Source of the DNA: DATLOJ01 sp035536315
Lineage (GTDB): Bacteria; Actinomycetota; CADDZG01; JAHWKV01
NCBI GenBank assembly: GCA_035536315.1
Contig: DATLOJ010000045.1
Coordinates: 1 to 41,252, forward strand
Length of the DNA stretch: 41,252 bases
Direction of reading: 5' to 3'
Shown: positions 31,981 to 40,289 of the stretch, piece by piece
Numbering within the stretch: position 1 is the first letter of the stretch
Layout: each line of letters begins with the position of its first letter
The notes under the pieces: model-generated
The model's input: the letters and a program-made list of their open reading frames with translations, nothing else
Database searches by the model: none
What the model was told of the DNA's origin: nothing
Program-made: the position numbers and the translations under genes

Positions 31981-33186
31981 TTAGTCGCGAGTCAAGGAGA
32001 GTCGCACTCGCGGGACCATAAGCTCCAAGAAGGATACGTACCGGTCCAAGACCGCCTCCCAGGAGTACGTGTTTTCAACATAAGTGCGCCCGCGCTCGCC
32101 CATGGCCGTGGCAAGTGACCGGTCGGAAGCCAAAAGGTCGACTGCGGCTTCGAATTCGAAGAAGTCTCGGAAGGTGACGCCTCCCCCGCTCCTGCGTATA
32201 TGGCCGGCGAGGACCGGGTTGTTTCCCTGAACGATCGCCGGCGCACCCGCTATCCAGGCCTCCATGAGAACGAGCGAGAAGCTTTCGAAAAAGGACGGAT
32301 GAACGAGCGCGACCGCCCCCGCCATGGCCGAGCTTCTAACCTCGTCGGGCTGGAAGCCCGTGACGATCACATCGGGGTGGATTCCCGGATCACGGACCTT
32401 CTCACCCATGAGGACGAGCTTCATGGGGCCAGGATTCCTCTGCTTGTAGACCTTAAAGAGCTCGATCAACTCCTGCGAGCCCTTCGACGGATCGATCCTT
32501 CCAACATAAAGCAGATAAGGGTCCTTTAGCTCGAACTCCGCACGGAAGAGCGAGGGATTTGCACCAGGCGTCATCTCAGTTCCCAATCCCACAACGGCCG
32601 AGGGCTTCCTTAGTTGGAACCGTTCAGATACCAAATGCGCCTCCTCCTCGCTCATGTAAATCAAACCGTCGGGGATTCGGAACATGAAATCGAAGAGACC
32701 CAGGTACAGGGGCGGTTCATCGTGTGCGAGCGGATGCAGAACGGTCGCGGTTCTGCCTGCTGACGAAATGAGAGCTTGCCAGGTCGGGTGGTAAAGGTAG
32801 GTGAAAGCACCAACGACGTCGAAGTCTGATGCCCTCGCAGCCAGCCAATCAGCCATGCCTTTCAAGACAGGGCCCTGCAATCGCAGCCACTCTTTTTGAA
32901 GATGAAGCGCGGTGGGACGATCCCCCAGGACGCGCCCGTTGATTGGATGGAACAAGAAATCGGTCCGTTCCCTCTCGACCGGAAGCCGGTGGACGATGAC
33001 CCCCTCGTCCTCGCTCGTTCCCTCCGGATAAGAATTTGCCCAGGTGACGTAGCTCCGGGCGCAGGAGGTCAGCACTTCAACCTCGTGACCGGCAGCGACC
33101 AGCCTGGTGGCTAGCTCCCGGCATGCAAACTCCCCCCCTCCGGCGATTTCGGAACCGAAGCGCTGGATGACGTAAAGAATTTTCAA
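31981..33186 (-). CDS. GT4 glycosyltransferase, subfamily A
   Basis: A protein of 401 aa with GT-B fold. MKILYVIQRFGSEIAGGGEF and LVAAGHEVEVLTSCARSYVT match the N-terminus of the gene at 26110-27312. The donor domain has PYLLYVGRIDPSKGSQELIE, MKLVLMGEKV and HPSFFESFSLVLMEAW with an intact EX7E pair. Its ATG overlaps the stop of the upstream subfamily-B gene by 4 nt. It is probably part of the operon 35412 to 28402 that also codes for the exporter. Acceptor and donor are unknown. Confidence 0.9.
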   Translation of the reverse strand: MKILYVIQRFGSEIAGGGEFACRELATRLVAAGHEVEVLTSCARSYVTWANSYPEGTSEDEGVIVHRLPVERERTDFLFHPINGRVLGDRPTALHLQKEWLRLQGPVLKGMADWLAARASDFDVVGAFTYLYHPTWQALISSAGRTATVLHPLAHDEPPLYLGLFDFMFRIPDGLIYMSEEEAHLVSERFQLRKPSAVVGLGTEMTPGANPSLFRAEFELKDPYLLYVGRIDPSKGSQELIELFKVYKQRNPGPMKLVLMGEKVRDPGIHPDVIVTGFQPDEVRSSAMAGAVALVHPSFFESFSLVLMEAWIAGAPAIVQGNNPVLAGHIRRSGGGVTFRDFFEFEAAVDLLASDRSLATAMGERGRTYVENTYSWEAVLDRYVSFLELMVPRVRLSLTRD

Positions 33187-34271
33187 GCTTGAAAATACTC
33201 GGCGATTTCGCCGGCCATTCGGGCCGGGTGATCGCGTTCGATAAAGGATCGAATTCTGCGGGCCCCCTTGACTTTGAGGCCCTCGCGAACTTCATCATCG
33301 TCGAGCATCGCCCGCATGAATTCTGCAGCTTCGCAAGGGCCGGCTCGTTGGGGAAGGAGAAGTCCTGCCCCAGCCATCGTCTCGGGCACAGCGCCAACGG
33401 CCCTCGCGGTTACAGGCAACCCGAACGTCATCGCCTCGAGCACTGGGACACAAAAGCCTTCGTGCTCGCTCAAGGTAATAAATGCGTCGGCCTTTCGATA
33501 AATGGTTGCAAGCTCTGCATCAGTTACCCCGGTGATGATCCGGGCATTGCCCAGATTTAGCTCATCTAGATATTGCTGCAGCACGTCGCGGAAGCCGGGA
33601 AGACGGTCCTCCCCAACGATCAGCAGGTGAGCATTCGGAATCGAGAACGTCACGAGACAGTGAAAGGCTTGGATGAGCCAATCAATCCGTTTGTGCGGCA
33701 TTAGTTGTCCGACGAACAGTAGAAGCGGCCCGGCAATTTCAGTCTCCAAGCGGTTCGTCATTTCAGGATCGGAGGTTGCCCTGCTCAAGGCCGTGGGATC
33801 AAAAGGCAAGGGCATTACCCGAACATCCGGATACCCAAGCTCCTCGAGCTCCTTCGCGTTGAAGGTCGAATCCGCAACTACAAGCTGGACTCTGGAACAA
33901 ATGCGCTCGAGCTCTCGTCTGCCCTCTCGCAGATTCTCTGCCCGCTGGCGGTCGAAGTGCTCCACATCATCGGGAGGCGACATGTTGTGATAAACGAGGA
34001 CGATTGAGCCCGGCCTTGCCAGGATGGATTCGATCAGCTCAGGAGCGCCGATCGAGGCATGGAGTATGACGACGGGTTCTTCCCTCCGCGCCTCGATCCA
34101 AGCTTCAAAGAGCTGCGCGGGAAGGATCTCGTGCTCGAGATCCGGATGGACGAACCATGCAAACACCTCCGACTCCCCGTAGCCCCGCAGAGCAGCGCGA
34201 AGCAACAGTGCAGACGAGGTAATCGCGTCTCCGGGACTGGCGCCAACCAGAATTTGATGGAGTGCCTTCAA
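33183..34271 (-). CDS. GT4 glycosyltransferase, subfamily B
   Basis: A protein of 362 aa. LHQILVGASPGDAITSSALL, VVILHASIGAPELIES, IVLVYHNMSPPDDVEHF, VVADSTFNAKELEELGY, LLLFVGQLMPHKRIDWLIQA and LSEHEGFCVPVLEAM align with the two other subfamily-B genes. The EX7E motif is intact. It sits 25 bp after the methyltransferase-like gene and overlaps the next GT4 gene by 4 nt. Confidence 0.9.
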   Translation of the reverse strand: MKALHQILVGASPGDAITSSALLLRAALRGYGESEVFAWFVHPDLEHEILPAQLFEAWIEARREEPVVILHASIGAPELIESILARPGSIVLVYHNMSPPDDVEHFDRQRAENLREGRRELERICSRVQLVVADSTFNAKELEELGYPDVRVMPLPFDPTALSRATSDPEMTNRLETEIAGPLLLFVGQLMPHKRIDWLIQAFHCLVTFSIPNAHLLIVGEDRLPGFRDVLQQYLDELNLGNARIITGVTDAELATIYRKADAFITLSEHEGFCVPVLEAMTFGLPVTARAVGAVPETMAGAGLLLPQRAGPCEAAEFMRAMLDDDEVREGLKVKGARRIRSFIERDHPARMAGEIAEYFQA

Positions 34272-34296
34272 CTAATGCGAAGCGAGAACATTCAAG

Positions 34297-35412
34297 TCAT
34301 CTGATTGCCGTGAGCAGGTACCAACCCCGCTCGAGGCGAACGCTTACTTCCGAAAAATCGGCGTTGAGCAAGATCTCCGCAACGACCTCCGGGGACTTGG
34401 GCCTTTCGAAAGCCGGATCCGCGACGGCAGGGGCCCAGGACTCGAGCGCTTCGGGAAGAAACCCCGCGAACAATCCAATCCCCCCGCCACGCATCTTCAT
34501 TGACAGGACTCGGGCGAAGTAATGGACATCAGCGTGTGTCACCCTATCGAGGGTCCCCCGTCCAACGACGGCGCCGAGCGAGGCATCCGCTCTCGAGAAA
34601 ATGGCATCCAGAGGAGTTGCGTGATCGATCGGCAAGTGGCTCGATTGCGCCAGTGAGGCGAGCGATCCGTCCCCCTCCGCGCCTGCGGCATCAACACCAT
34701 CCTCGATCAGAACCCGCACCAGCTCGCCGGAACCCGCCCGCAGATCGAGAACGGGAGCGCTACGCCGGATCATCTCGACTATCTGAGTCGAGTGTGCACC
34801 CCAGGGCTCATTCGCTCTCAGTCTTTCTGCAAGCTCGAGCGGAAGGTCCAAAGCATCGAAGGGGACCCGCCGAGCCTCCGCCGCCTCGAGCGCTTCCAGC
34901 CTTCTGCGTAAGAGGTGCAAATCACCGTTCGAAACATCCTTGTCGAAATCCGAAAGACGATCGAGCGCGAGAGACAGCCGCGAGTCGACCTGCTTCCGTA
35001 GATGACCGTCCATTTGGTCAACCGCTCGAGTAAGCATCTCGAGCATTTCCAGAACGATGGACAGCGCATTTGCGACCTGATCGAAGACCCCACCGACCGG
35101 CCGCTTTACCACTTTGGTGACGGCCCGGTGGAAAACCTTGCCCCCCGGGACATTCGACTCAACGTTGACACCCGAAGGATCGAACTGAATGGCCCTGTCG
35201 AACCGGGCGAGCAATTCTTGGAGCCGGCTTACTGCCGGATCGAGGCGGAGCGGTGCGGGAACGCCGAACCTCCGCTTGTGCTCGACTATGCGACGGAAGT
35301 GCCGTGAGAGACTTTCTTCGAGATCTGCGGGAAGCTCTCCCTGGGCCCGTCGTTCTTCGACTTTGTTCTGAAGCTGACGGGCGACAGCTTCCGGGTCGAA
35401 GTTGTCGTCCAT
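34297..35412 (-). CDS. Shared-module protein fused to a degenerate SAM-methyltransferase-like domain
   Basis: A protein of 371 aa. Residues 1-170 carry the module found alone at 25644-26105 and 29457-29831: LQNKVEERRAQGELPADLEE, then VKRPVGGVFDQVANALSIVL and a helical segment (LLRRRLEALEAAEARR). The C-terminal 190 residues look like a class I methyltransferase. VLDLRAGSGELVRVLIEDGV occupies motif I, with Arg-Ala where Gly residues are usual. GAEGDGSLA is the next acidic strand, and VTHADVHYFARVLSMKMRGG and VSVRLERGWYLLTAI follow. The motif-I change leaves SAM binding uncertain. It is first in the leftward exporter operon and divergent from 35464, 51 bp away. Confidence 0.78.
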   Translation of the reverse strand: MDDNFDPEAVARQLQNKVEERRAQGELPADLEESLSRHFRRIVEHKRRFGVPAPLRLDPAVSRLQELLARFDRAIQFDPSGVNVESNVPGGKVFHRAVTKVVKRPVGGVFDQVANALSIVLEMLEMLTRAVDQMDGHLRKQVDSRLSLALDRLSDFDKDVSNGDLHLLRRRLEALEAAEARRVPFDALDLPLELAERLRANEPWGAHSTQIVEMIRRSAPVLDLRAGSGELVRVLIEDGVDAAGAEGDGSLASLAQSSHLPIDHATPLDAIFSRADASLGAVVGRGTLDRVTHADVHYFARVLSMKMRGGGIGLFAGFLPEALESWAPAVADPAFERPKSPEVVAEILLNADFSEVSVRLERGWYLLTAIR

Positions 35413-35463
35413 CCCGGGGATGATAACGGCTACTTTGCGCCGCGATATAAGACACGCACTCCT

Positions 35464-36939
35464 ATGACAAGACTTCCTTCTACCGGCGGTGACAGTCGAC
35501 CTGATGGGAATGCCTCTCCACGGACCTTGGTCGTTCCCAGCGGGCGGCGTGCTCTAGTCCGCCGCGTTCTCTCGGCCGTAATTCTCTACGGCACGGTGTT
35601 CGTGTTGGCCTTCGCTCTCTACTCGACCGGTCTTTTAGGGGGGGATCGTCAAGTTTCGGGAGATGAACCTCACTATCTCTTGACGACCGTCAGTCTCATC
35701 GAGGACTCCGACATCAATCTGCGAAATCAATATGACGAGAAGCAGTGGCGGGAATTTATCAACTATCCCCTCCCGGATGAACACTGCCTGCCACGACCCC
35801 CCAGTGAAACGTGCTTACCCACCCACAATGTGTGGTTCTCAGCTCTGCTGGCTCCGTTCTATGCACTGTGGGGATCCGTGGGCATGATCGGCTTTCTGTT
35901 GCTGCTAAGCGCGGCCGTACCTGCGCTAATGATTCGGCTGATCGATTCTTTGATCGGAAAGCCATTCTGGCCGGGCCGGATACTTGCTGCTGTAGCCGCT
36001 TTCTCAGCTCCTCTAACCAGTCACTCCGGCACGCTCTATCCCTCAGTCCTCGGAGCTGTTCTCGTACTTGTGGGCTCCATCTTGTTCGTAGAGGCCACAA
36101 AGACAGAACGAACCCGTCTTCTCGTCGTCTCGGCTGTCCCTTGGGCCCTGACGGGTGTTTTCCACCACGCCTACTTCTTGCTGTCCTTGGGGTATCTGAT
36201 ATGTCTGGCAGTGCTCTTCGGGCGCCGGATCCCAAAAGGCGTCCTGGTCGTCTACGCAGTCGTGCATGGGGGATGGCTTGCGCTGTCTTACGTGGTTGGA
36301 GGTGACGCGATGACAGGTACGTTACCGGGGGGGATAGATCTCGAATACGTCCTGAACCAAGTCTCTTATCATCTCTTCGATCAAGATCACGGCCTGCTAA
36401 CCAACACGCCTGTCATTCTCCTTTATTTGACGTCCTGGCCGGTCGTCTATTGGTTGAGGGGTCGTCTTCCGTCTTTCGCACTCAAATTTCTCTTTGTGGC
36501 GAATTCCGTGACCGGCTTAACCTTGATCAGTTACTGCTTCAATGGAATTACTCCCGGGGAGAGCTCTATCAGTCGGTATTTCGTGCCCGTCATTCCGCTG
36601 GCGGTGCTGGTGGTCGTCTATCTCGGATACCACCTGCTTTCTTGGTTAGTGGTGTCTGCGGGCGCCGTAGGGGTGAGCGCGGTGATAGGTGCGATGTCCC
36701 TTGTCACCAGCTGTAGGGTGACCTCCTGTCATCCATTGGTAGAAGAGCAAGTCTCGGCAGCGCTTGGGAGTTTCGACCCGCTTCGAGTGGCGGGCAACTT
36801 CAAGAGTTGGAGTCTCCTGATGGCATATTTCTCAACTTTGATTCTGAGTGCCTTCGTGCCGTTAGTGCTACTAACTCGTCTGTTCGAGCCCTTCCTTTTC
36901 GTTCAAAAGCTTGTACGAGCGCCCGCAAGCGCAGATTAG
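35464..36939 (+). CDS. Polytopic membrane protein, GT-C glycosyltransferase-like
   Basis: A protein of 491 aa with about ten hydrophobic helices, from AVILYGTVFVLAFALYSTGL to MAYFSTLILSAFVPLVLL. The first extracellular loop holds GDRQVSGDEPHYLLTTVSLI. An Asp-Glu pair after the first helix is the usual catalytic/donor motif of GT-C (GT39/GT83-like) enzymes that use polyprenyl-phosphate sugars. Four Cys in loops (EHC, SETC, SCRVTSC) could form disulfides outside. It is the only plus-strand gene in this part. A TATAAG box lies 12 nt before the ATG. Its 3' end overlaps the convergent acetyltransferase gene by 69 bp. Confidence 0.78.
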   Translation: MTRLPSTGGDSRPDGNASPRTLVVPSGRRALVRRVLSAVILYGTVFVLAFALYSTGLLGGDRQVSGDEPHYLLTTVSLIEDSDINLRNQYDEKQWREFINYPLPDEHCLPRPPSETCLPTHNVWFSALLAPFYALWGSVGMIGFLLLLSAAVPALMIRLIDSLIGKPFWPGRILAAVAAFSAPLTSHSGTLYPSVLGAVLVLVGSILFVEATKTERTRLLVVSAVPWALTGVFHHAYFLLSLGYLICLAVLFGRRIPKGVLVVYAVVHGGWLALSYVVGGDAMTGTLPGGIDLEYVLNQVSYHLFDQDHGLLTNTPVILLYLTSWPVVYWLRGRLPSFALKFLFVANSVTGLTLISYCFNGITPGESSISRYFVPVIPLAVLVVVYLGYHLLSWLVVSAGAVGVSAVIGAMSLVTSCRVTSCHPLVEEQVSAALGSFDPLRVAGNFKSWSLLMAYFSTLILSAFVPLVLLTRLFEPFLFVQKLVRAPASAD

Positions 36940-37440
36940 GGCGTCTGGCAATCGAAGCCCACACTCACAGATCCACGCTATGCGTCGTGCAGGACTGCCA
37001 GCGACAAGCGCGTGATTGGGTACGTCATTAGTAACAACTGCTCCGGCCCCCACCATCGCATGCGACCCGATAGCGATCCCGCAAACGATGGTCGCGTTAG
37101 CTCCGATAGTTGCGCCATGCCTTACCGTCGTGGGGAGAAAGCGATCAGGAGTCTTCTTCAGTGCCGCTCGGGGGTCCAGATCGTTGGTGAAAATGCATCC
37201 GGGTCCCAGGAAGACGTCATCCTCGATGACGACCTTGTCCCAGACAAGAACAGCATTCTTGACCGTTACACGGTTTCCAACCACTGCGCCGCTCTCGACG
37301 AACGCGTGGTCACAGACGTTGCAATCAACTCCCACTGTTGCGCCGGCCATCACATGAGCGAACGCCCATATCCTGGTCCCAGACCCCACGTCTTCACTCT
37401 CACAAAGCCCCAAGGGGTGGACGAACACGTCGTCTGTCAT
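36871..37440 (-). CDS. Hexapeptide-repeat N-acetyltransferase, WlbB/WbpD-like, with C-terminal Cys pairs
   Basis: A protein of 189 aa. Left-handed beta-helix hexapeptides run through residues about 15-155 (GSGTRIWAFAHVMAGATVGV, VIEDDVFLGPGCIFTND, GATIGANATIVCGIAIGSHA, MVGAGAVVTNDVPNHALVAG). This matches acetyltransferases that act on the 3-amino group of UDP-2-acetamido-3-amino-uronic acid. The end, WICECGLRLPDALICACG, has two CxC pairs that could bind zinc. It overlaps the aminotransferase gene by 4 nt upstream and the convergent membrane-protein gene by 69 bp downstream. Confidence 0.85.
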   Translation of the reverse strand: MTDDVFVHPLGLCESEDVGSGTRIWAFAHVMAGATVGVDCNVCDHAFVESGAVVGNRVTVKNAVLVWDKVVIEDDVFLGPGCIFTNDLDPRAALKKTPDRFLPTTVRHGATIGANATIVCGIAIGSHAMVGAGAVVTNDVPNHALVAGSPARRIAWICECGLRLPDALICACGRSYKLLNEKEGLEQTS

Positions 37441-38546
37441 GCCGCAACTGCTCCCAGAAGAACTTCTACGACTCGCTCTTGCTGATCCCTGGTGATTCCG
37501 GGAAACAATGGCAACGAAATCATCTCTTTGGCTAGTCGCTCGCTGATTGGAAAGTCGCCGGGTTTATGGCCCAGCTGTCGGAAGGCGCCTTGCAGGTGGA
37601 GCGGGACCGGATAGTGGATGCCTGCCCCAACTTGATGCTTATGGAGATACTCCAGCACCTCGTCTCGTCGGCGTGTCTTAACCACGAACAGGTGCCATAC
37701 ATGCTCGTTTCCCTCCATCGAACGCGGAAGCTGGAAGTCGGATGAAGCGTTGAGAAGATCACGGTAGTAATTGGCGGCTTGAGATCGAAGGTCGTTCCAC
37801 TTCTTCAGGCGTTCTAGCTTGAGGCGCAGAACCAAGGCCTGGATAGAGTCGAGCCGAGAATTGAACCCCAGCTCAGGGTGGTCGTACTTCGAAGTGCTTC
37901 CGTAGTTGCGTAGCTGTCTGATTCTTTCGGAGGTCTCGGCATACTCGGTAAGGACAGCGCCAGCATCCCCATATGCTCCAAGATTCTTCCCGGGATAAAA
38001 GCTTGTTCCGGCAGCCATCCCGAAGGATCCCGCCGGCCGCCCATTTTGAGTTGCACCATGAGCTTGTGCGGCATCCTCGATCAAGATTGTGTCCGTTCTT
38101 TCGGAGATGGCCGCCAGCGCGACCATGGGTGCCAGCTGACCGAATAGATGGACCGGGATGATGGCTTTTGTTTTGGCCGTCACGCGCCGTGCAACTTCCT
38201 CCGGGTTAATCAAGTGAAACTCAGGGTCACAATCAACAAGTACCGGCGTTGCGCCGGCCCGCGCGACAGCGACCGCAGTCGCAACAAAGGTGTTGGCGGG
38301 CAAAATAACCTCGTCGCCTGGCCCAATCTCAAATGCACGAAGCGCCAACTCGAGGGCCTCCGTTCCATTGGCGACGCCCACGCAGTGAGACACTCCAGAG
38401 AAAGCCGCGAACTCCCTTTCGAAGCGCTCGACCTCGTCACCCAGGATGAACGAGGTCTCGGTGAAGACCTTGGTCATCCCCTCAGCTAGTTCGGCTTCGA
38501 TCTCACGATGCTGGATACCAAGATCCACCAGGGGTATGTGGTTCAA
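37437..38546 (-). CDS. DegT/DnrJ/EryC1 aminotransferase, WlbC/WbpE-like
   Basis: A protein of 369 aa, standard length. IPLVDLGIQHREIEAEL opens the fold. VGVANGTEALELALRAF and ILPANTFVATAVAVARAGA follow, and LIEDAAQAHGAT carries the PLP-contacting Asp. The Schiff-base lysine is K187 in FYPGKNLGAYGDAGAV. It would transfer an amino group to a 3-keto nucleotide sugar made by the dehydrogenase coded just upstream (38543-39562, 4-nt overlap), for acetylation by the next gene product. The three in a row are the WlbA-WlbC-WlbB order of reactions. Confidence 0.92.
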   Translation of the reverse strand: MNHIPLVDLGIQHREIEAELAEGMTKVFTETSFILGDEVERFEREFAAFSGVSHCVGVANGTEALELALRAFEIGPGDEVILPANTFVATAVAVARAGATPVLVDCDPEFHLINPEEVARRVTAKTKAIIPVHLFGQLAPMVALAAISERTDTILIEDAAQAHGATQNGRPAGSFGMAAGTSFYPGKNLGAYGDAGAVLTEYAETSERIRQLRNYGSTSKYDHPELGFNSRLDSIQALVLRLKLERLKKWNDLRSQAANYYRDLLNASSDFQLPRSMEGNEHVWHLFVVKTRRRDEVLEYLHKHQVGAGIHYPVPLHLQGAFRQLGHKPGDFPISERLAKEMISLPLFPGITRDQQERVVEVLLGAVAA

Positions 38547-39562
38547 ACCTTCTCCTCGAGGCCATCGTTTTCGATCGACCGTTGGATGGCTTCGAGCACC
38601 TTGACTACGGCCAGTCCCTCAGGCCCTCCCGTCAAAGGCGGCGTTGCAGAGTCGATGCATTCGAGGAAGTGAGAGCATTCGAGCATCAATGGTTCGCCGA
38701 TCGGCACCTTCGGGATAGTGACGTCTCCCTCCCGAATACTCGCCCTGAACAGGCCGAACGTGTCGACCAGACCGGGGTCAATCAGTTCGTCGGTCACCTG
38801 CTTGTCGTAGATCCGCAGGGGCTCGGTGAGATTCATGTCATCGAAAGTGAGCATCTTGCGCTCCCCGACGACGGTGATGTCTCGCGCCTTTCGGGGATTC
38901 AGCCAGGAGACATGCAGATTGACCAGGATTTCATCCGGAAAGCGCAAAGATGCAAAGACCACATCATCCACTCCGGGGTTGATCCAACTTCCGCCAATGG
39001 CCGAGGCGGTCAAAGGCCCTGTGCCAAGCCAATGGTTCACAATGGAAATGTCGTGGGAAGCCAGGTCCCATGCGGCATTTACATCCACCCTGATGGGGCC
39101 GAGGTTCGTGCGGACCATCGATATGTAATGGATGCGACCTAGAAGATCATTCGTCAGATACTCCCTCACCTTGCGAACGCCGGGATTGAAGATGAAGACG
39201 TGGCCCACCATCAGGACTACTCCACGGCTAAGTGCGATCTCGCAGAGCTCCTCAGCTTGGGTGCTAGTGCTCGAGATGGGTTTTTCCACCAGCACATGTC
39301 TGCCGGCAGATAGCGCAGCCTTGGCGATTGGGTAGTGAGTGCTAGTTGGGGTCGCGATTACGACTGCATCCACTCTAGAGTCCTCGATCGCCTCTGAAAG
39401 ATCTGAGCCAAGACTGATCTCGGGATATTTAGATGACACAAGTTTCAGGCGATCGGGATCTTGGTCGATCGCCCACAGCACGCTGCTACTTTGCTTGTTG
39501 TGAAAGTTGCGCAACAGGTTGGGGCCCCAGTGACCTGCGCCAACCAAAGCGATCCCGATCAT
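38543..39562 (-). CDS. Gfo/Idh/MocA family nucleotide-sugar 3-dehydrogenase, WlbA/WbpB-like
   Basis: A protein of 339 aa. NAD-binding ALVGAGHWGPNLLRNFH is followed by VDAVVIATPTSTHYPIAKAA and the catalytic EKP in HVLVEKPISST. The C-terminal beta-sheet domain includes SMVRTNLGPIRVDVNAAWDL and ASHDISIVNHWLG. In the WlbA/WbpB family the enzyme oxidises C3 of UDP-GlcNAc-uronate. The neighbouring aminotransferase and acetyltransferase support that over other Gfo/Idh activities. The UDP-GlcNAc 6-dehydrogenase that would supply substrate is not in the window. Confidence 0.88.
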   Translation of the reverse strand: MIGIALVGAGHWGPNLLRNFHNKQSSSVLWAIDQDPDRLKLVSSKYPEISLGSDLSEAIEDSRVDAVVIATPTSTHYPIAKAALSAGRHVLVEKPISSTSTQAEELCEIALSRGVVLMVGHVFIFNPGVRKVREYLTNDLLGRIHYISMVRTNLGPIRVDVNAAWDLASHDISIVNHWLGTGPLTASAIGGSWINPGVDDVVFASLRFPDEILVNLHVSWLNPRKARDITVVGERKMLTFDDMNLTEPLRIYDKQVTDELIDPGLVDTFGLFRASIREGDVTIPKVPIGEPLMLECSHFLECIDSATPPLTGGPEGLAVVKVLEAIQRSIENDGLEEKV

Positions 39563-39566
39563 CGTT

Positions 39567-40289
39567 TCAATCCTTCAGTCCTAGAGCTACGTAGAGCAAC
39601 GGGCGCAACATCGACCACCAACCCACGATCGGCTTCATCTTCGTTTGACCCTGTGACTTGGGTGGATAGACCTTCCTCACGGGTACCTCCACCGTCCGGT
39701 AATTCAAGCGGATGACCTTGAGGTACAGGTAAGGCTCCAACTCATATTCGTCTAACCAGGGTTGATCAAGGTTCAATCTCGGGTCAGCCAACACTTTAGT
39801 GGCAATCGCTCGAAAGCCATTGGTAGATTCAGTCACTCTCTTGCCTGCAACTAGCGAGAACAGCCTGGGGTGAAGCTTCGTAGCCCATCGCCGGTAAAGA
39901 GGCATGTCGCCGAAGTCGGGATTGACGCTCAGGTACCTGGATCCCTGAACGAAATCCGCCTCACCACTCGCTATGGGGTCCAGCAATGTGGGGATCTCTT
40001 CAGGGAAGTCTTTGTTGTTTCCTGCCATGACTATCGCGACGTCGAATCCACTGGCAAGAGCATGACGGTAGCCCTCTCTGAGCGCCGCTCCGACTCCAAT
40101 GGTTTTGCCCAAGCTGATTACCTTGGCATCCAACGATCGAGCAACCTCAATAGAGGAGTCGGTAGATCCGTCATCCACCACCACTACCTCATCGACCACG
40201 TCTCGGGGTATTCGCCGCAGGACATGACCAATCTTTGATTCCTCGTTGAACACGGGAACGATCGCGACCACCCTTAGCGATCTGTACAC
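39567..40289 (-). CDS. GT2 glycosyltransferase, polyprenyl-phosphate sugar synthase-like
   Basis: A protein of 240 aa, a single GT-A domain. VVAIVPVFNEESKIGHVLRR, EVVVVDDGSTDSSIEVA, GKTIGVGAALREGYRHAL, IVMAGNNKDFPEEIPTLLDP and DFVQGSRYL follow the dolichol-phosphate-mannose synthase plan. The usual DADGQ is replaced by AGNNKD, a variant I believe is normal for one glycan-cluster subfamily. There is no C-terminal membrane pair. It may charge polyprenyl phosphate for the GT-C-like proteins next door. It is directly adjacent to the membrane-protein gene (no gap) and 4 bp before the dehydrogenase gene. Confidence 0.85.
   Translation of the reverse strand: MYRSLRVVAIVPVFNEESKIGHVLRRIPRDVVDEVVVVDDGSTDSSIEVARSLDAKVISLGKTIGVGAALREGYRHALASGFDVAIVMAGNNKDFPEEIPTLLDPIASGEADFVQGSRYLSVNPDFGDMPLYRRWATKLHPRLFSLVAGKRVTESTNGFRAIATKVLADPRLNLDQPWLDEYELEPYLYLKVIRLNYRTVEVPVRKVYPPKSQGQTKMKPIVGWWSMLRPLLYVALGLKD

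Noticed and set aside
39567..40289. GT2 protein as inactive because DADGQ is missing
   Set aside because: The AGNNKD variant appears to be normal for a glycan-cluster subfamily, and the other motifs are intact.
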